A stretch of DNA of 16,654 bases, from positions 2,143 through 18,796 of the forward strand of contig DYNO01000033.1 of NCBI GenBank assembly GCA_020721025.1. The letters are read 5' to 3'. The DNA comes from Thiomargarita sp. (GTDB taxonomy: Bacteria; Pseudomonadota; Gammaproteobacteria; Beggiatoales; Beggiatoaceae). Each line of letters begins with the position of its first letter. Positions within the stretch are counted from its first letter, which is position 1. Made by a program: the position numbers and the translations under genes. The notes beneath the pieces were generated by a model. It was given only the letters and a program-made list of their open reading frames with translations, did not search any database and was not told where the DNA came from. Below are positions 1 to 7,175 of the stretch, piece by piece.

Positions 1-63
1 CGAATTGACGAATTGACGAATTGACGAATTGACGAATTGACGAATTGACGAATTGACGAATTG
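1..63. repeat. 8-bp tandem repeat (CGAATTGA)n, about 7.9 copies
   Basis: Perfect head-to-tail copies of CGAATTGA run from the first base to 63, where the last copy changes to CGAATTGG. The array may continue left of the window. On the plus strand the 24-nt reading cycle gives a TGA in every frame, so it is not coding there. Positions 64-269 hold no gene I can support. They carry two direct copies of TGACATTTT (near 73 and 102) and AT-rich DNA up to the end of gspI. The array lies downstream of gspI, where a gspJ gene would be expected in a full gsp operon. Confidence 0.95.
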
Positions 64-269
64 GGTTATGCCTGACATTTTCAGTCGCCTCCTTACGGCT
101 TGACATTTTGGGTTACCCCCATTTAGACGTTATTATATAATTCACTTTTTTTGAAACTATAATACTATTTTTCTCTCAAGTCAACAACACTACCAACTTT
201 TCTTAAAAAACATAATTACCCTTTTTCACAGTATAAACCTCCACATCAATCAGTTAAATGAATAATCAA

Positions 270-641
270 TTATTTAGTATTTACGATAAATCCAGTGAGC
301 AATGCCAAGGGTTCGCGGTCAGACATCTCGGTCGGATACACTCGAACATCTAAACGACGCAGCTCTTTGTCCACCGTATCAGTCACTTGCACTGTCCAAA
401 ACCAGTTTCGGTCTGCCATCTGCACTTGACCTTGGGTTTTGCCGACCGACAGCCATTGTTCCCGTAACCGTATCTCGTTCAACACGTTACCCGCCACCCA
501 ATGCGCTATCGTCTGATCTCGTAGATAACCTAGATTTTCAATTTGTTGCTGAGAGGTTTTCAACACCGCCGCCAACGCGATTGCCAACACTGCCAAGGCG
601 ATCAAAATTTCTAATAAAGTAAATCCGTTATTTCTCAACAT
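270..641 (-). CDS. gspI: Type II secretion minor pseudopilin GspI
   Basis: A 123-residue protein with a type IV prepilin leader: a short basic leader (MLRNNG), the prepilin peptidase site G6|F7, Glu at +5 (FTLLE) and a hydrophobic helix to about residue 27. The soluble part has the GspI pattern of a conserved W/N region (AHWVAGNVLNEIRL) and the usual family length of about 120-130. GspI helps form the pseudopilus tip with GspH, J and K in the inner membrane/periplasm. It overlaps the end of gspH by 14 nt, so the two are probably translationally coupled. No gspJ or gspK follows; the sequence beyond its stop is noncoding and ends in an 8-bp tandem repeat. The pair could instead belong to a type IV pilus-like system, but the GspI match is good. 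Confidence 0.85.
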   Translation of the reverse strand: MLRNNGFTLLEILIALAVLAIALAAVLKTSQQQIENLGYLRDQTIAHWVAGNVLNEIRLREQWLSVGKTQGQVQMADRNWFWTVQVTDTVDKELRRLDVRVYPTEMSDREPLALLTGFIVNTK

Positions 642-1155
642 GATGTAGCGTCATTTCCCCGGTCAACTCCCCGCGCACCACAACCGCCGGTATTTCGTCC
701 GTGTCCATGTGAAACTTCACCATAAAAGGAGTAATTTCACCACTGGACAGCAGCAACACAAGCGGTTGTTTCACGCGATCAACCAATTGCGGCAACTCGA
801 CTTTTTCCCCTTCGATCTCTGCCATTAAAATCATTCCCACCGGCAAATGACGCAACCGTAACAAATCATCATCGGGCAAGGGTCGCCAATCTCGTTGATA
901 TAACTGCCAAAATTGATATTGCGTCGTTCCCAAACTGATGCCCAATTCCTCTGCTTGCATCGTGGTTTGCTCACTGGCTAACGTCAACAATGCCACAAAA
1001 CGTTCCGCTTCTCGTTGTAAAGCCTGCTGTTTTCCCCCGTCGCCAATAGATAACGTGGTAAATGTCAACACAATACCGATGATGACAATCACTACCATCA
1101 ATTCGATGAGAGTAAAAGCGCATTGCCGCGAGGAGGGAGGAAATAGTGAATTCAC
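628..1155 (-). CDS. gspH: Type II secretion minor pseudopilin GspH
   Basis: A 175-residue pseudopilin. The N-terminal motif FTLIELMVVIVIIGIV (from about residue 14) is the class III signal/helix of GspH, with Glu at +5. The rest has the GspH layout (QREAERFVALLTLASEQ, then a beta-rich domain). The start is GTG at 1155-1153; an ATG two bases upstream is out of frame and hits TGA at once. No clear Shine-Dalgarno sequence precedes it. The residue before the expected cleavage point is Ala (QCA|FTLIE) rather than the nearly invariant Gly, which may slow or alter prepilin processing. It lies 59 nt after moaE in the same direction and overlaps gspI. The moaE-gspH gap holds an 8-bp inverted repeat (AATTCTTG/CAAGAATT) without a T-run. 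Confidence 0.82.
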   Translation of the reverse strand: MNSLFPPSSRQCAFTLIELMVVIVIIGIVLTFTTLSIGDGGKQQALQREAERFVALLTLASEQTTMQAEELGISLGTTQYQFWQLYQRDWRPLPDDDLLRLRHLPVGMILMAEIEGEKVELPQLVDRVKQPLVLLLSSGEITPFMVKFHMDTDEIPAVVVRGELTGEMTLHHVEK

Positions 1156-1214
1156 ATTGAGATAATTCTTGGTTCAAGACGAGGGATAAGATAAAATTCG
1201 TGATAATTCAAGAA

Positions 1215-1655
1215 TTAAGCCGGCGTATTGTGTTCAACCCAGCGTTCACCAGTAGGCAACGTTTCGCGTTTCCAAAACGGAGCCCGATGCTTTAATTCTT
1301 CGATTAAATAACGACATGCGTCAAAGGCTGCCCCACGATGCGCCGCCCATGCCGCCACCAAAACAATCGTATCATTGGGGTGCATTTCACCGACCCGATG
1401 CACAATCAAAGTATCCATAATTTGCCATTGTTGCATCGCTTGATCACTGATTTTACGCAAGTAACGTTCAGTCATTTGCGGATAATGCTCCAAAAACAGC
1501 GTTTGCACGGCATCACCCTCGTTATTGTCACGCATTGTGCCAACAAACGTACTGACTGCGCCAATTTTGGGATGATGTTGTTGCAATTGTTGTTCATATT
1601 CTTGCAAAGTTTGCCAAGGATTGAAGGTCATTTCTGTCACTACCACCTGTTGCAT
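1215..1655 (-). CDS. moaE: Molybdopterin synthase catalytic subunit MoaE
   Basis: MoaE joins MoaD in the cytoplasmic molybdopterin synthase heterotetramer, which moves sulfur from the MoaD C-terminal thiocarboxylate to cyclic pyranopterin monophosphate. The 146 residues show the whole family pattern: FVGTMR (about 37-42), LEHYPQMTE, HRVGEM, AAHRGAAFDACRYLIEELK and RAPFWKRE. Lys122 and Lys129 match the two active-site lysines of E. coli MoaE (119 and 126). The C-terminal GERWVEH is also typical. The start codon follows the moaD stop codon directly, without a gap, so the two subunits are expected to be translated together. No other molybdenum cofactor genes are in the window. Confidence 0.96.
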   Translation of the reverse strand: MQQVVVTEMTFNPWQTLQEYEQQLQQHHPKIGAVSTFVGTMRDNNEGDAVQTLFLEHYPQMTERYLRKISDQAMQQWQIMDTLIVHRVGEMHPNDTIVLVAAWAAHRGAAFDACRYLIEELKHRAPFWKRETLPTGERWVEHNTPA

Positions 1656-1889
1656 CTAACCTCCTGTCACAGGTGGAAAAAATGCAATTTCATCCCCATC
1701 TTGCACCATCGTATCCCGGTCAACATATTCTAAATTAATCGCGGCGAGAATATGTTCAGGAAAATGGCTATTATCAACCGCCAAAGTCCATACTTGCGCT
1801 ACCGTCAACGGTTGAGCCAAATTTAATGTAACTTCTTGTTTTCTAATTGTTTCACGCAGACTGGCGAAAAATTTTACGGTAATCGACAT
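1656..1889 (-). CDS. moaD: Molybdopterin synthase sulfur-carrier subunit MoaD
   Basis: A ubiquitin-like sulfur carrier. The protein ends in FFPPVTGG; the C-terminal Gly-Gly is adenylated and thiocarboxylated before sulfur transfer in the MoaE complex. I chose the ATG at 1889, giving 77 aa that start MSITVKFFASLRE. An upstream in-frame ATG at 1898 would give 80 aa, but the AAGG ribosome-binding site abuts it directly, while it sits 9 nt from the 1889 ATG. The shorter form also matches the usual MoaD start (about 80 residues, beginning with the first beta-strand). The stop codon touches the moaE start. The 159 nt between moaD and folE2 hold a weak ATTTGC/GCAAAT hairpin (2024-2045), which is not a convincing terminator, so co-transcription with folE2 is possible. 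Confidence 0.94.
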   Translation of the reverse strand: MSITVKFFASLRETIRKQEVTLNLAQPLTVAQVWTLAVDNSHFPEHILAAINLEYVDRDTMVQDGDEIAFFPPVTGG

Positions 1890-1898
1890 GACATTCAT

Positions 1899-1902
1899 CC
1901 TT
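1899..1902 (-). promoter_or_regulatory. Ribosome-binding site deciding the moaD start
   Basis: The minus strand reads AAGG immediately followed by ATG AAT GTC ATG. Spacing is 0 nt to the first ATG and 9 nt to the second, so only the second is well placed for initiation. Confidence 0.6.
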
Positions 1903-2048
1903 GACGGATATAAACTGCGTAATGACGGTTCAGTTTTTGAAAATATCCGCCCACTGAAATTTAAAAATTTACGAAAAGTTGGGAAAACATGTCAAAAGTA
2001 GCCGCAGCAGTGAATAGAGTGAGATTTGCCGCTAAAAAAGCAAATTTG

Positions 2049-2855
2049 TTAACCTTTTTGATGATTAATCAATGCGTAAGCCGAATGATTGTGGATGGAT
2101 TCAAAATTTTCTGATTCCACCGTATAAGCCGCCACCCGTTTGTCGATATTCAAACGCATTGCCACACCACGCACCATGTCTTCTACAAATTTGGGATTGT
2201 TATACGCATGTTCTGTCACATGTTTTTCGTCCGGACGCTTCAATAAACCGTACAATTGACAAGATGCTTCAGTTTCCACAATATCAATCAAATCTTCAAT
2301 CCACAAAAAACCATTGGTGCGTGCTGCCACCGTGACATGCGAGCGTTGATTATGTGCACCGTAATCAGAAATCTCTTTAGAACAAGGACATAGACTCGTG
2401 ACGGGCACAACCACTTTCACGGTAATGACCGGAGGGGCTTCCTCAAGAATCTCACCGATGAAGGTAACTTCATAATCCATCAAACTTTTCACTCCAGAAA
2501 TCGGCGCGGATTTTCGCACAAAATAGGTGAACGTCATTTCGATATGCCCAGATTGCGCTTCCAGACGCTTAATCATCTGTGATAACATCGTCTTAAACGA
2601 TTGCACGGTGATTTCATACTCATGTTCGTTCAGAATTTCCACAAAACGCGACATGTGCGTGCCTTTGAAATTATGCGGCAAATTCACATACATATTAAAA
2701 TTTGCAATCGTGAATTGTTCACGCCCAGCACGATCTTTGACGCGAACCGGATATTTGATGTCTTTAATCCCTACTTTATCAATAGCAATATGGCGGGTAT
2801 CAGCGGAACTTTGAATATCAGGAATGCTGTGATCAGGTGTAGCGGTTGGGTTCAT
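2049..2855 (-). CDS. folE2: GTP cyclohydrolase FolE2 (type IB)
   Basis: FolE2 converts GTP to 7,8-dihydroneopterin triphosphate, the first step to folate and queuosine; it is the metal-flexible alternative to zinc-dependent FolE. The sequence shows the family signatures: SLCPCSKEISDYGAHNQRS with the metal/catalytic Cys region, EASCQLYGLLKRPDEKHVTEH, NPKFVEDMVR and the C-terminal FESIHNHSAYA. An open frame extends upstream to 2957, but GAGG at 2866-2863 lies 7 nt before the ATG at 2855 (4 nt before ATG 2858), and the upstream extension is not family-like. This gives 268 aa (269 from the first ATG), near the usual length. It has its own -10-like box beyond a terminator, so it probably starts a transcript that may run on into moaDE. 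In many bacteria FolE2 is induced by zinc limitation through Zur; that is not shown here. Confidence 0.95.
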   Translation of the reverse strand: MNPTATPDHSIPDIQSSADTRHIAIDKVGIKDIKYPVRVKDRAGREQFTIANFNMYVNLPHNFKGTHMSRFVEILNEHEYEITVQSFKTMLSQMIKRLEAQSGHIEMTFTYFVRKSAPISGVKSLMDYEVTFIGEILEEAPPVITVKVVVPVTSLCPCSKEISDYGAHNQRSHVTVAARTNGFLWIEDLIDIVETEASCQLYGLLKRPDEKHVTEHAYNNPKFVEDMVRGVAMRLNIDKRVAAYTVESENFESIHNHSAYALINHQKG

Positions 2856-3050
2856 CATGAGACCTCGCTCGACAACAATATGAATTAATTGTATATTTGT
2901 GGTAGCAGGAACGATTTTCTGGGCGGATTGAGTCGTAAACATCAAAATGAGAATCAAAATTCAAGTCACTGATAATTCACAAATTATGACCCACTTTAAC
3001 CTTGTGGAAACGAAAATCATCGACAACTGAAGCCACAAATCTTTTATCTC

Positions 3051-3056
3051 ATTATA
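3051..3056 (-). promoter_or_regulatory. Probable -10 box of the folE2 promoter
   Basis: The minus strand reads a consensus TATAAT about 200 nt upstream of the folE2 start and just after the terminator of the preceding kinase-barrel unit. No good -35 hexamer is present at 16-18 nt (TTGTCA is only 12 nt away), so an activator or another start may be involved. The box forms half of an imperfect palindrome, ATTAT-CGCT-ATAAT. Of the 340-nt gap 2856-3195, the rest holds the terminator below, a 16-bp perfect AT palindrome (3122-3137) and no gene. Confidence 0.45.
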
Positions 3057-3088
3057 GCGATAATCGGTTGACAAAAGCAGACGGGCTC

Positions 3089-3115
3089 AAAAAAGTTCAG
3101 TGCTTGCACACTAAC
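3089..3115 (-). terminator. Rho-independent terminator after the kinase-barrel unit
   Basis: On the minus strand GTTAGTG pairs with CACTGAAC (one bulged G) across a short GCAA loop closed by a U-G pair, and is followed by six T residues (A-run 3089-3094 on the plus strand). It begins about 80 nt after the beta-barrel stop codon and lies between that gene and the folE2 -10 box. Confidence 0.7.
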
Positions 3116-3195
3116 CCGCTAAAATATTTAAATATTTCATCCTACACTGAGTGCGCATGACCCAGTGATGATGAATCGCCGTAATGGTTAATTTT

Positions 3196-3921
3196 CTAAA
3201 AAGAATAAGAAATTCCCAAGCGTAGCGACAAAATCTGCTCGGAGATGTCGGCATCGAATTTATCAAAATTTTTATAATAATAGTCGTGCCGTATCACAGA
3301 CACGTCATAAAACCATTTATCCCACAATGGTGCCTTCCACTTCACCACTAAACTCGTGCCTGTCGCGTCCCCTTTGGAATCCGCATTTAACAAATTTCGA
3401 TACGTTGCCGTCATATCCGCATACGCCGCGCTAAAAGATAACTGTCCCCAATCTTGCACCTGCCAACCGCCCCCCGCGCCCACAAAGAAGCCCTGCCCCT
3501 TCAGCCGCGTTTTCGCACCCACAAATGGCGACCCTGCCAACTCGGTAATTGTTGTTTCACCGTATTTGTAGCCAACAAAGGTACTCAGTGACTCATTGAG
3601 CACATAACCTAAAGAGACCGTTGCGTCCTTTCTATCAAAATTTACTCGATCTGACAATAAGTTAGTCGCTTCTTCCTCACTGGTTGCTGGATTTTTCTCA
3701 ATGGCAAAATTGATATAATAACGTTTTTGATAAATCCCTGTAATATCAAAACCTAACGACGCAATTTTTCCATTAATGCTGCTATTGTTGACCGAATATT
3801 CAAAATCACGTTGTGAAACCGAAAAAGAGGGTACCCAAAGAAAATCTTCGACTGCCTGACTAGTTTGACAAAACAGACTCATTATGAGCGAAACAGTGAA
3901 AATACGATACATGATGGTCAT
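3196..3921 (-). CDS. Outer-membrane beta-barrel protein, function unknown
   Basis: A 241-residue protein starting 4 nt after the kinase stop codon; the open frame runs further upstream (to 4071) but that part overlaps the kinase and is not real. A second start at 3912 (MYRIF) is possible. A signal peptide is clear (MTIMYRIFTVSLIMSLFCQT, then SQA|VEDF at about residue 23). The mature part alternates polar and hydrophobic/aromatic residues (FVGYKYGETTITE, GQGFFVGAGGGWQVQD, SLVVKWKAPLWDKWFYDVSV) and ends LSLRLGISYSF. A terminal Phe after a last beta-strand is the BAM recognition signal of outer-membrane proteins. Size suggests 8-10 strands. I do not recognise a named family. Its coupling to the kinase implies a shared role in the envelope. 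A terminator follows. Confidence 0.85.
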   Translation of the reverse strand: MTIMYRIFTVSLIMSLFCQTSQAVEDFLWVPSFSVSQRDFEYSVNNSSINGKIASLGFDITGIYQKRYYINFAIEKNPATSEEEATNLLSDRVNFDRKDATVSLGYVLNESLSTFVGYKYGETTITELAGSPFVGAKTRLKGQGFFVGAGGGWQVQDWGQLSFSAAYADMTATYRNLLNADSKGDATGTSLVVKWKAPLWDKWFYDVSVIRHDYYYKNFDKFDADISEQILSLRLGISYSF

Positions 3922-3925
3922 TTTC

Positions 3926-6403
3926 CTAAAAAGAAGGTGTGAGAATGATAGATGGCGCGGGTTTCGCTGATTTATTTTTATCTCTTTCCGCTTGTTCCGC
4001 CTGCTGTCTGATTTCAACTTGCAACGCCAACAACCCCGAATGCGTGGGGGAAGCCTGTAAACCTTTTGCAATTAACGACTGTGCTTCTTGGATATCTTTT
4101 TGTTGTTGCTTATTTTTTGCCGATTGATAATATTTTTCAGCCAATTGCAACACACCCTCCTTTGCTTCCAGATTTTCCGGTGCGAGAGTAATCACATTGC
4201 GATAGGTTTGGTATGCCGCGTCTAATTTTTGCTCCTCCTGCTGTTTTTTCGCGATATTGAGCAAATTTTGTATCGTATCGACTGATTCTACAGCTTTTTC
4301 TACCGGTCGTTCAATCACTTTTTCAACCACTTTTTCAGCCACTTTTTCCACAACTTCTCTGGGTGGAGGAATGGACGTAACTGTCGGTTGAGACAGGATT
4401 TTATTTAAATTTTGCAAGCCACTGTGACGAGGAACGATACTTAAACCTTTTTGCACCAACATCAACTTTTTCTGAGTATCCGGCTCATTACGGGCTAATT
4501 TTTCATAATTACCTGCAATTTTCTCAATATTTTCAATAGTTTGCTTATGATTCGGTGCTAATTTTAACACTTGCCGGCAAACATCCAACGCATCCTCATT
4601 TCCAGATTCAGTCAAGGGAGTGGTGGCGAGCAATATTTCCACTTGTTGCAGTAACTCAGCAATATTTTTTTGCTGCATGATTTCTTTTTGCAAAGATTGT
4701 AAATTCAGATGATTAGGAAAAATATTCAATCCTTGTTGCACCACAGATAAAGCATTTTCATGATTTTTTTGAGCGCGCGCCAATTTTTCATAGCCATCAG
4801 GAATTTTTTGTATCCCTTCCCTTGCTATGGATTGAGTGCTGTCCAAATTTAAAACTTCCTGATAAGTGTCATACGCCAGCTTTAACTGCGAACTGGTCAC
4901 ATATTGTTGCGCTTTCTCAAGTAACTCTTTAATTTTACTTGCTTTACCAATTTGTTGAGCTAACTTTTCTTGTTGAATAATCTCATCGGCTATTTTTCGC
5001 TCTAACTCCAATAAATTTAATGCATTAGGCTTCACTTGCAATGCTTGTTTGATGAATGCCAAACTTTCAGTTAATTTATTTTGCTGCTGTGCGGCTTGAG
5101 CTAATTGCTGAAAATGATGAGCAATGCGCTGAATCCCTTGAATTGCTTCACTATTGGTAGAATCCACTTGCAAAATTTTTTGATACGTCTCATACGCGTT
5201 ATCGCCTAGTGGTGCCAACAATTTTTCCGCATTCCATTGTAAATTTGCCTGAGTCAACAACGGGCTAAAATCCGGTGCTGTTGGCGAATGTGCAGAAAAG
5301 CGATCATATACCCAAGGAAATATGAGTAATAAACTTAAAATGATCAAAATGACTGCAATTCGATAACTAGGGCGTTTCGGCGCGGTTATCGTCAAGGAAG
5401 GCGAAATAATGCTATTAAAATCAACCGGTTGCTTTCCCTGTAAGGCTAATTTAACATCGGGCACACAACAAAATCGCTCTTCCCAACGAACTGCCAAGGC
5501 GCGCACAATCACATCGTTAGTAATACTTGAAATATCAAGCTCTTGCATCTGCGCGGGAGGAATTAAACTGTCTTCACCATAACGATCTGTGGCAGCCGGT
5601 GGCAATTGTCCCGTCACCAACAAATACATCAACGCACCGCAAGCGTAAATATCTGTCCATGCACCAATTTTTCCCTTACCGGAATATTGTTCGAGCGGCG
5701 AATACCCATGTTTCAGCACCAAATCTAAACTCTGACTGCATTCCCCCACTACATGCCGCGCTGCCCCAAAATCAATCAATACCGGCTCACCTGTCTTGAG
5801 AATACGAATATTTTGCACCGAAATATCACGATGATAAATGGATTGAGCATGAATTTCCGTCAGCGCGTCGAGTAGCGGAAAAATGATGGCTAACATTTGC
5901 GTTTCAGACAGTTTGCCACCCGCGCGGTTAAGAGTATCAAGAGGGCTATCGCCTTCTAAATACTCCATCACCATGTAACCGGTTTGATTTTCTTCAAAAA
6001 AATTGATAACTCGTACAATATTAGGATGATCAAACTTTGCCAGATGACGAGCTTCATTAATAAATAATTCTAATCCTTGAGCAAACGCAACTTCTTGTTT
6101 TTTAATTGGAATAATATTCGCAGTCACAAAATCGCGCGTCGCCAGTGCCGCGGGTAGATATTCTTTTATCGCGACCTTTTTTTGCAGCCACAGGTCAAAT
6201 CCCAAATAAGTGACTCCAAAGCCGCCCTGTCCTAAAATTTTGCCGATAACATATTGTTCTTTAAGAACAGTTTTTGCTTTAAGATACAAAGGATGCAGTT
6301 TGTATTTGCGTTCGTCATAGCCACACTGCGGACACAGTGCCCCCTGTTCATGAGTGTGCATACAATTCAAACAAAGCGTGTTAGGATTTAAATTATCCTT
6401 CAT
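3926..6403 (-). CDS. Membrane Ser/Thr protein kinase: zinc ribbon, kinase, TM helix, TPR repeats
   Basis: An 825-residue Hanks-type kinase. Residues 11-27 form a zinc ribbon (Cys11, 14, 24, 27). The kinase domain spans about 51-320: glycine loop GQGGFG (58-63), VAIK with Lys80, Glu117 of helix C, YHRDISVQN (Asp193, Asn198), DFG (211-213), SPLEQY in place of APE (235-240), and Asp251. The catalytic set is complete, so it should be active. One transmembrane helix lies at about 348-366. The C-terminal 455 residues hold four similar units of about 90 residues (about 387-476, 492-577, 583-671, 710-800), each with TPR-like helices. A V/E/K-rich linker (683-707) separates units 3 and 4. Expected topology is kinase inside and repeats in the periplasm. 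No clear Shine-Dalgarno sequence precedes the ATG. It is coupled to the downstream beta-barrel gene; its substrates are unknown. Confidence 0.92.
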   Translation of the reverse strand: MKDNLNPNTLCLNCMHTHEQGALCPQCGYDERKYKLHPLYLKAKTVLKEQYVIGKILGQGGFGVTYLGFDLWLQKKVAIKEYLPAALATRDFVTANIIPIKKQEVAFAQGLELFINEARHLAKFDHPNIVRVINFFEENQTGYMVMEYLEGDSPLDTLNRAGGKLSETQMLAIIFPLLDALTEIHAQSIYHRDISVQNIRILKTGEPVLIDFGAARHVVGECSQSLDLVLKHGYSPLEQYSGKGKIGAWTDIYACGALMYLLVTGQLPPAATDRYGEDSLIPPAQMQELDISSITNDVIVRALAVRWEERFCCVPDVKLALQGKQPVDFNSIISPSLTITAPKRPSYRIAVILIILSLLLIFPWVYDRFSAHSPTAPDFSPLLTQANLQWNAEKLLAPLGDNAYETYQKILQVDSTNSEAIQGIQRIAHHFQQLAQAAQQQNKLTESLAFIKQALQVKPNALNLLELERKIADEIIQQEKLAQQIGKASKIKELLEKAQQYVTSSQLKLAYDTYQEVLNLDSTQSIAREGIQKIPDGYEKLARAQKNHENALSVVQQGLNIFPNHLNLQSLQKEIMQQKNIAELLQQVEILLATTPLTESGNEDALDVCRQVLKLAPNHKQTIENIEKIAGNYEKLARNEPDTQKKLMLVQKGLSIVPRHSGLQNLNKILSQPTVTSIPPPREVVEKVAEKVVEKVIERPVEKAVESVDTIQNLLNIAKKQQEEQKLDAAYQTYRNVITLAPENLEAKEGVLQLAEKYYQSAKNKQQQKDIQEAQSLIAKGLQASPTHSGLLALQVEIRQQAEQAERDKNKSAKPAPSIILTPSF

Positions 6404-6467
6404 ATATCAATATTTTTAGTTGTGATTTGGTGTATCGCAAAGCAAAAATGAGACCGCTGAATTTAGT

Positions 6468-7037
6468 TTAAATGATATCGACTTTTAAAATGTCTGAAAC
6501 GGTCAACCTAAGTTCAGGAAAAATATGAGAAATAATCTGTTGAGATGGATTAAACGTCGTCATCTCATAAAATCCTTCTTCTAAGCGCAAAACAGACACT
6601 TTTATTTCTTGAGCATCCACAATCCAATATTCAGGGATACCCAAACTGGCATATTCAGAACGTTTGTAGCGATAATCACGCGTATTCGATTCTGGACTCA
6701 CAATTTCAATCAGTAAAATGGGTAACGACTGAAAAACTGCCGATTTCTCCATCAATTCCTGAGCTTGGGCTTGAGTGACGATTCCTAAATCAGCAATTCT
6801 TGATTTGTAAAGTGCTGTTCTCACACCCAATTCTCGCAAGCAGACCCACGGTAATTGTTGACGTTGAATTTCAGCATCTAAGATTTTTTCAAGCAACTTC
6901 GCGATTAAAATATGTCGCACGGTTGGCGGTGTCATAGAGGCTAATTCCCCGTCGATAAGTTCATACGATACCTCGCTATCTTGCTGATAATTCAAATATT
7001 CTTCAAACGTCACAAGCTTTTTAGCAACGTTTAACAT
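6468..7037 (-). CDS. Uma2 family (DUF820) putative endonuclease
   Basis: A 189-residue protein with the Uma2 PD-(D/E)XK-like fold pattern: YELIDGELASM (Glu26), RIADLGIV (Asp83), LLIEIVSPES (Glu111) and RDYRYKRSEYASLGIPEYWIVD (Lys125). These are the usual candidate metal-binding and catalytic residues, and all are present. The family is very common in cyanobacteria and filamentous sulfur bacteria; the biological role is mostly unknown. A strong AGGAG lies 7 nt before the ATG. It is 64 nt upstream of the kinase in the same direction and divergent from uvrC across 138 nt. Whether it is transcribed with the kinase cannot be decided from the sequence. Confidence 0.9.
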   Translation of the reverse strand: MLNVAKKLVTFEEYLNYQQDSEVSYELIDGELASMTPPTVRHILIAKLLEKILDAEIQRQQLPWVCLRELGVRTALYKSRIADLGIVTQAQAQELMEKSAVFQSLPILLIEIVSPESNTRDYRYKRSEYASLGIPEYWIVDAQEIKVSVLRLEEGFYEMTTFNPSQQIISHIFPELRLTVSDILKVDII

Positions 7038-7175
7038 AATATTTCTCCTGCGTATATGTCATTTAAATCAGAGAATTGATTGAGGAGGACGGTAAAAATT
7101 GCACACCGCCCATTTTAGCGTCCGATTCGCTCTATTATACCGCTTTCTCGCCCTAAAAATAATTAAAGAAGTTTT

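Noticed and set aside
2024..2045. Terminator after folE2 (ATTTGC/GCAAAT)
   Set aside because: A six-bp stem with the T-run in the loop rather than after the stem does not make a rho-independent terminator.
2856..2957. Upstream extension of folE2 to 2957
   Set aside because: The extra 33 residues are not family-like, while GAGG sits at the right distance from the ATG pair at 2858/2855.
3922..4071. Upstream extension of the beta-barrel gene (50 extra residues)
   Set aside because: It overlaps the kinase coding end, is highly basic and would bury the clear signal peptide; the start at 3921 follows the kinase stop by 4 nt.
4283..4357. DNA minisatellite inside the kinase gene
   Set aside because: The repetition follows the VEKV-like protein linker and is imperfect at DNA level; better described as a low-complexity protein segment.
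6468..7037. Uma2 gene as part of a defence island
   Set aside because: No restriction, CRISPR or other defence genes are nearby; Uma2 genes are widespread as single genes.
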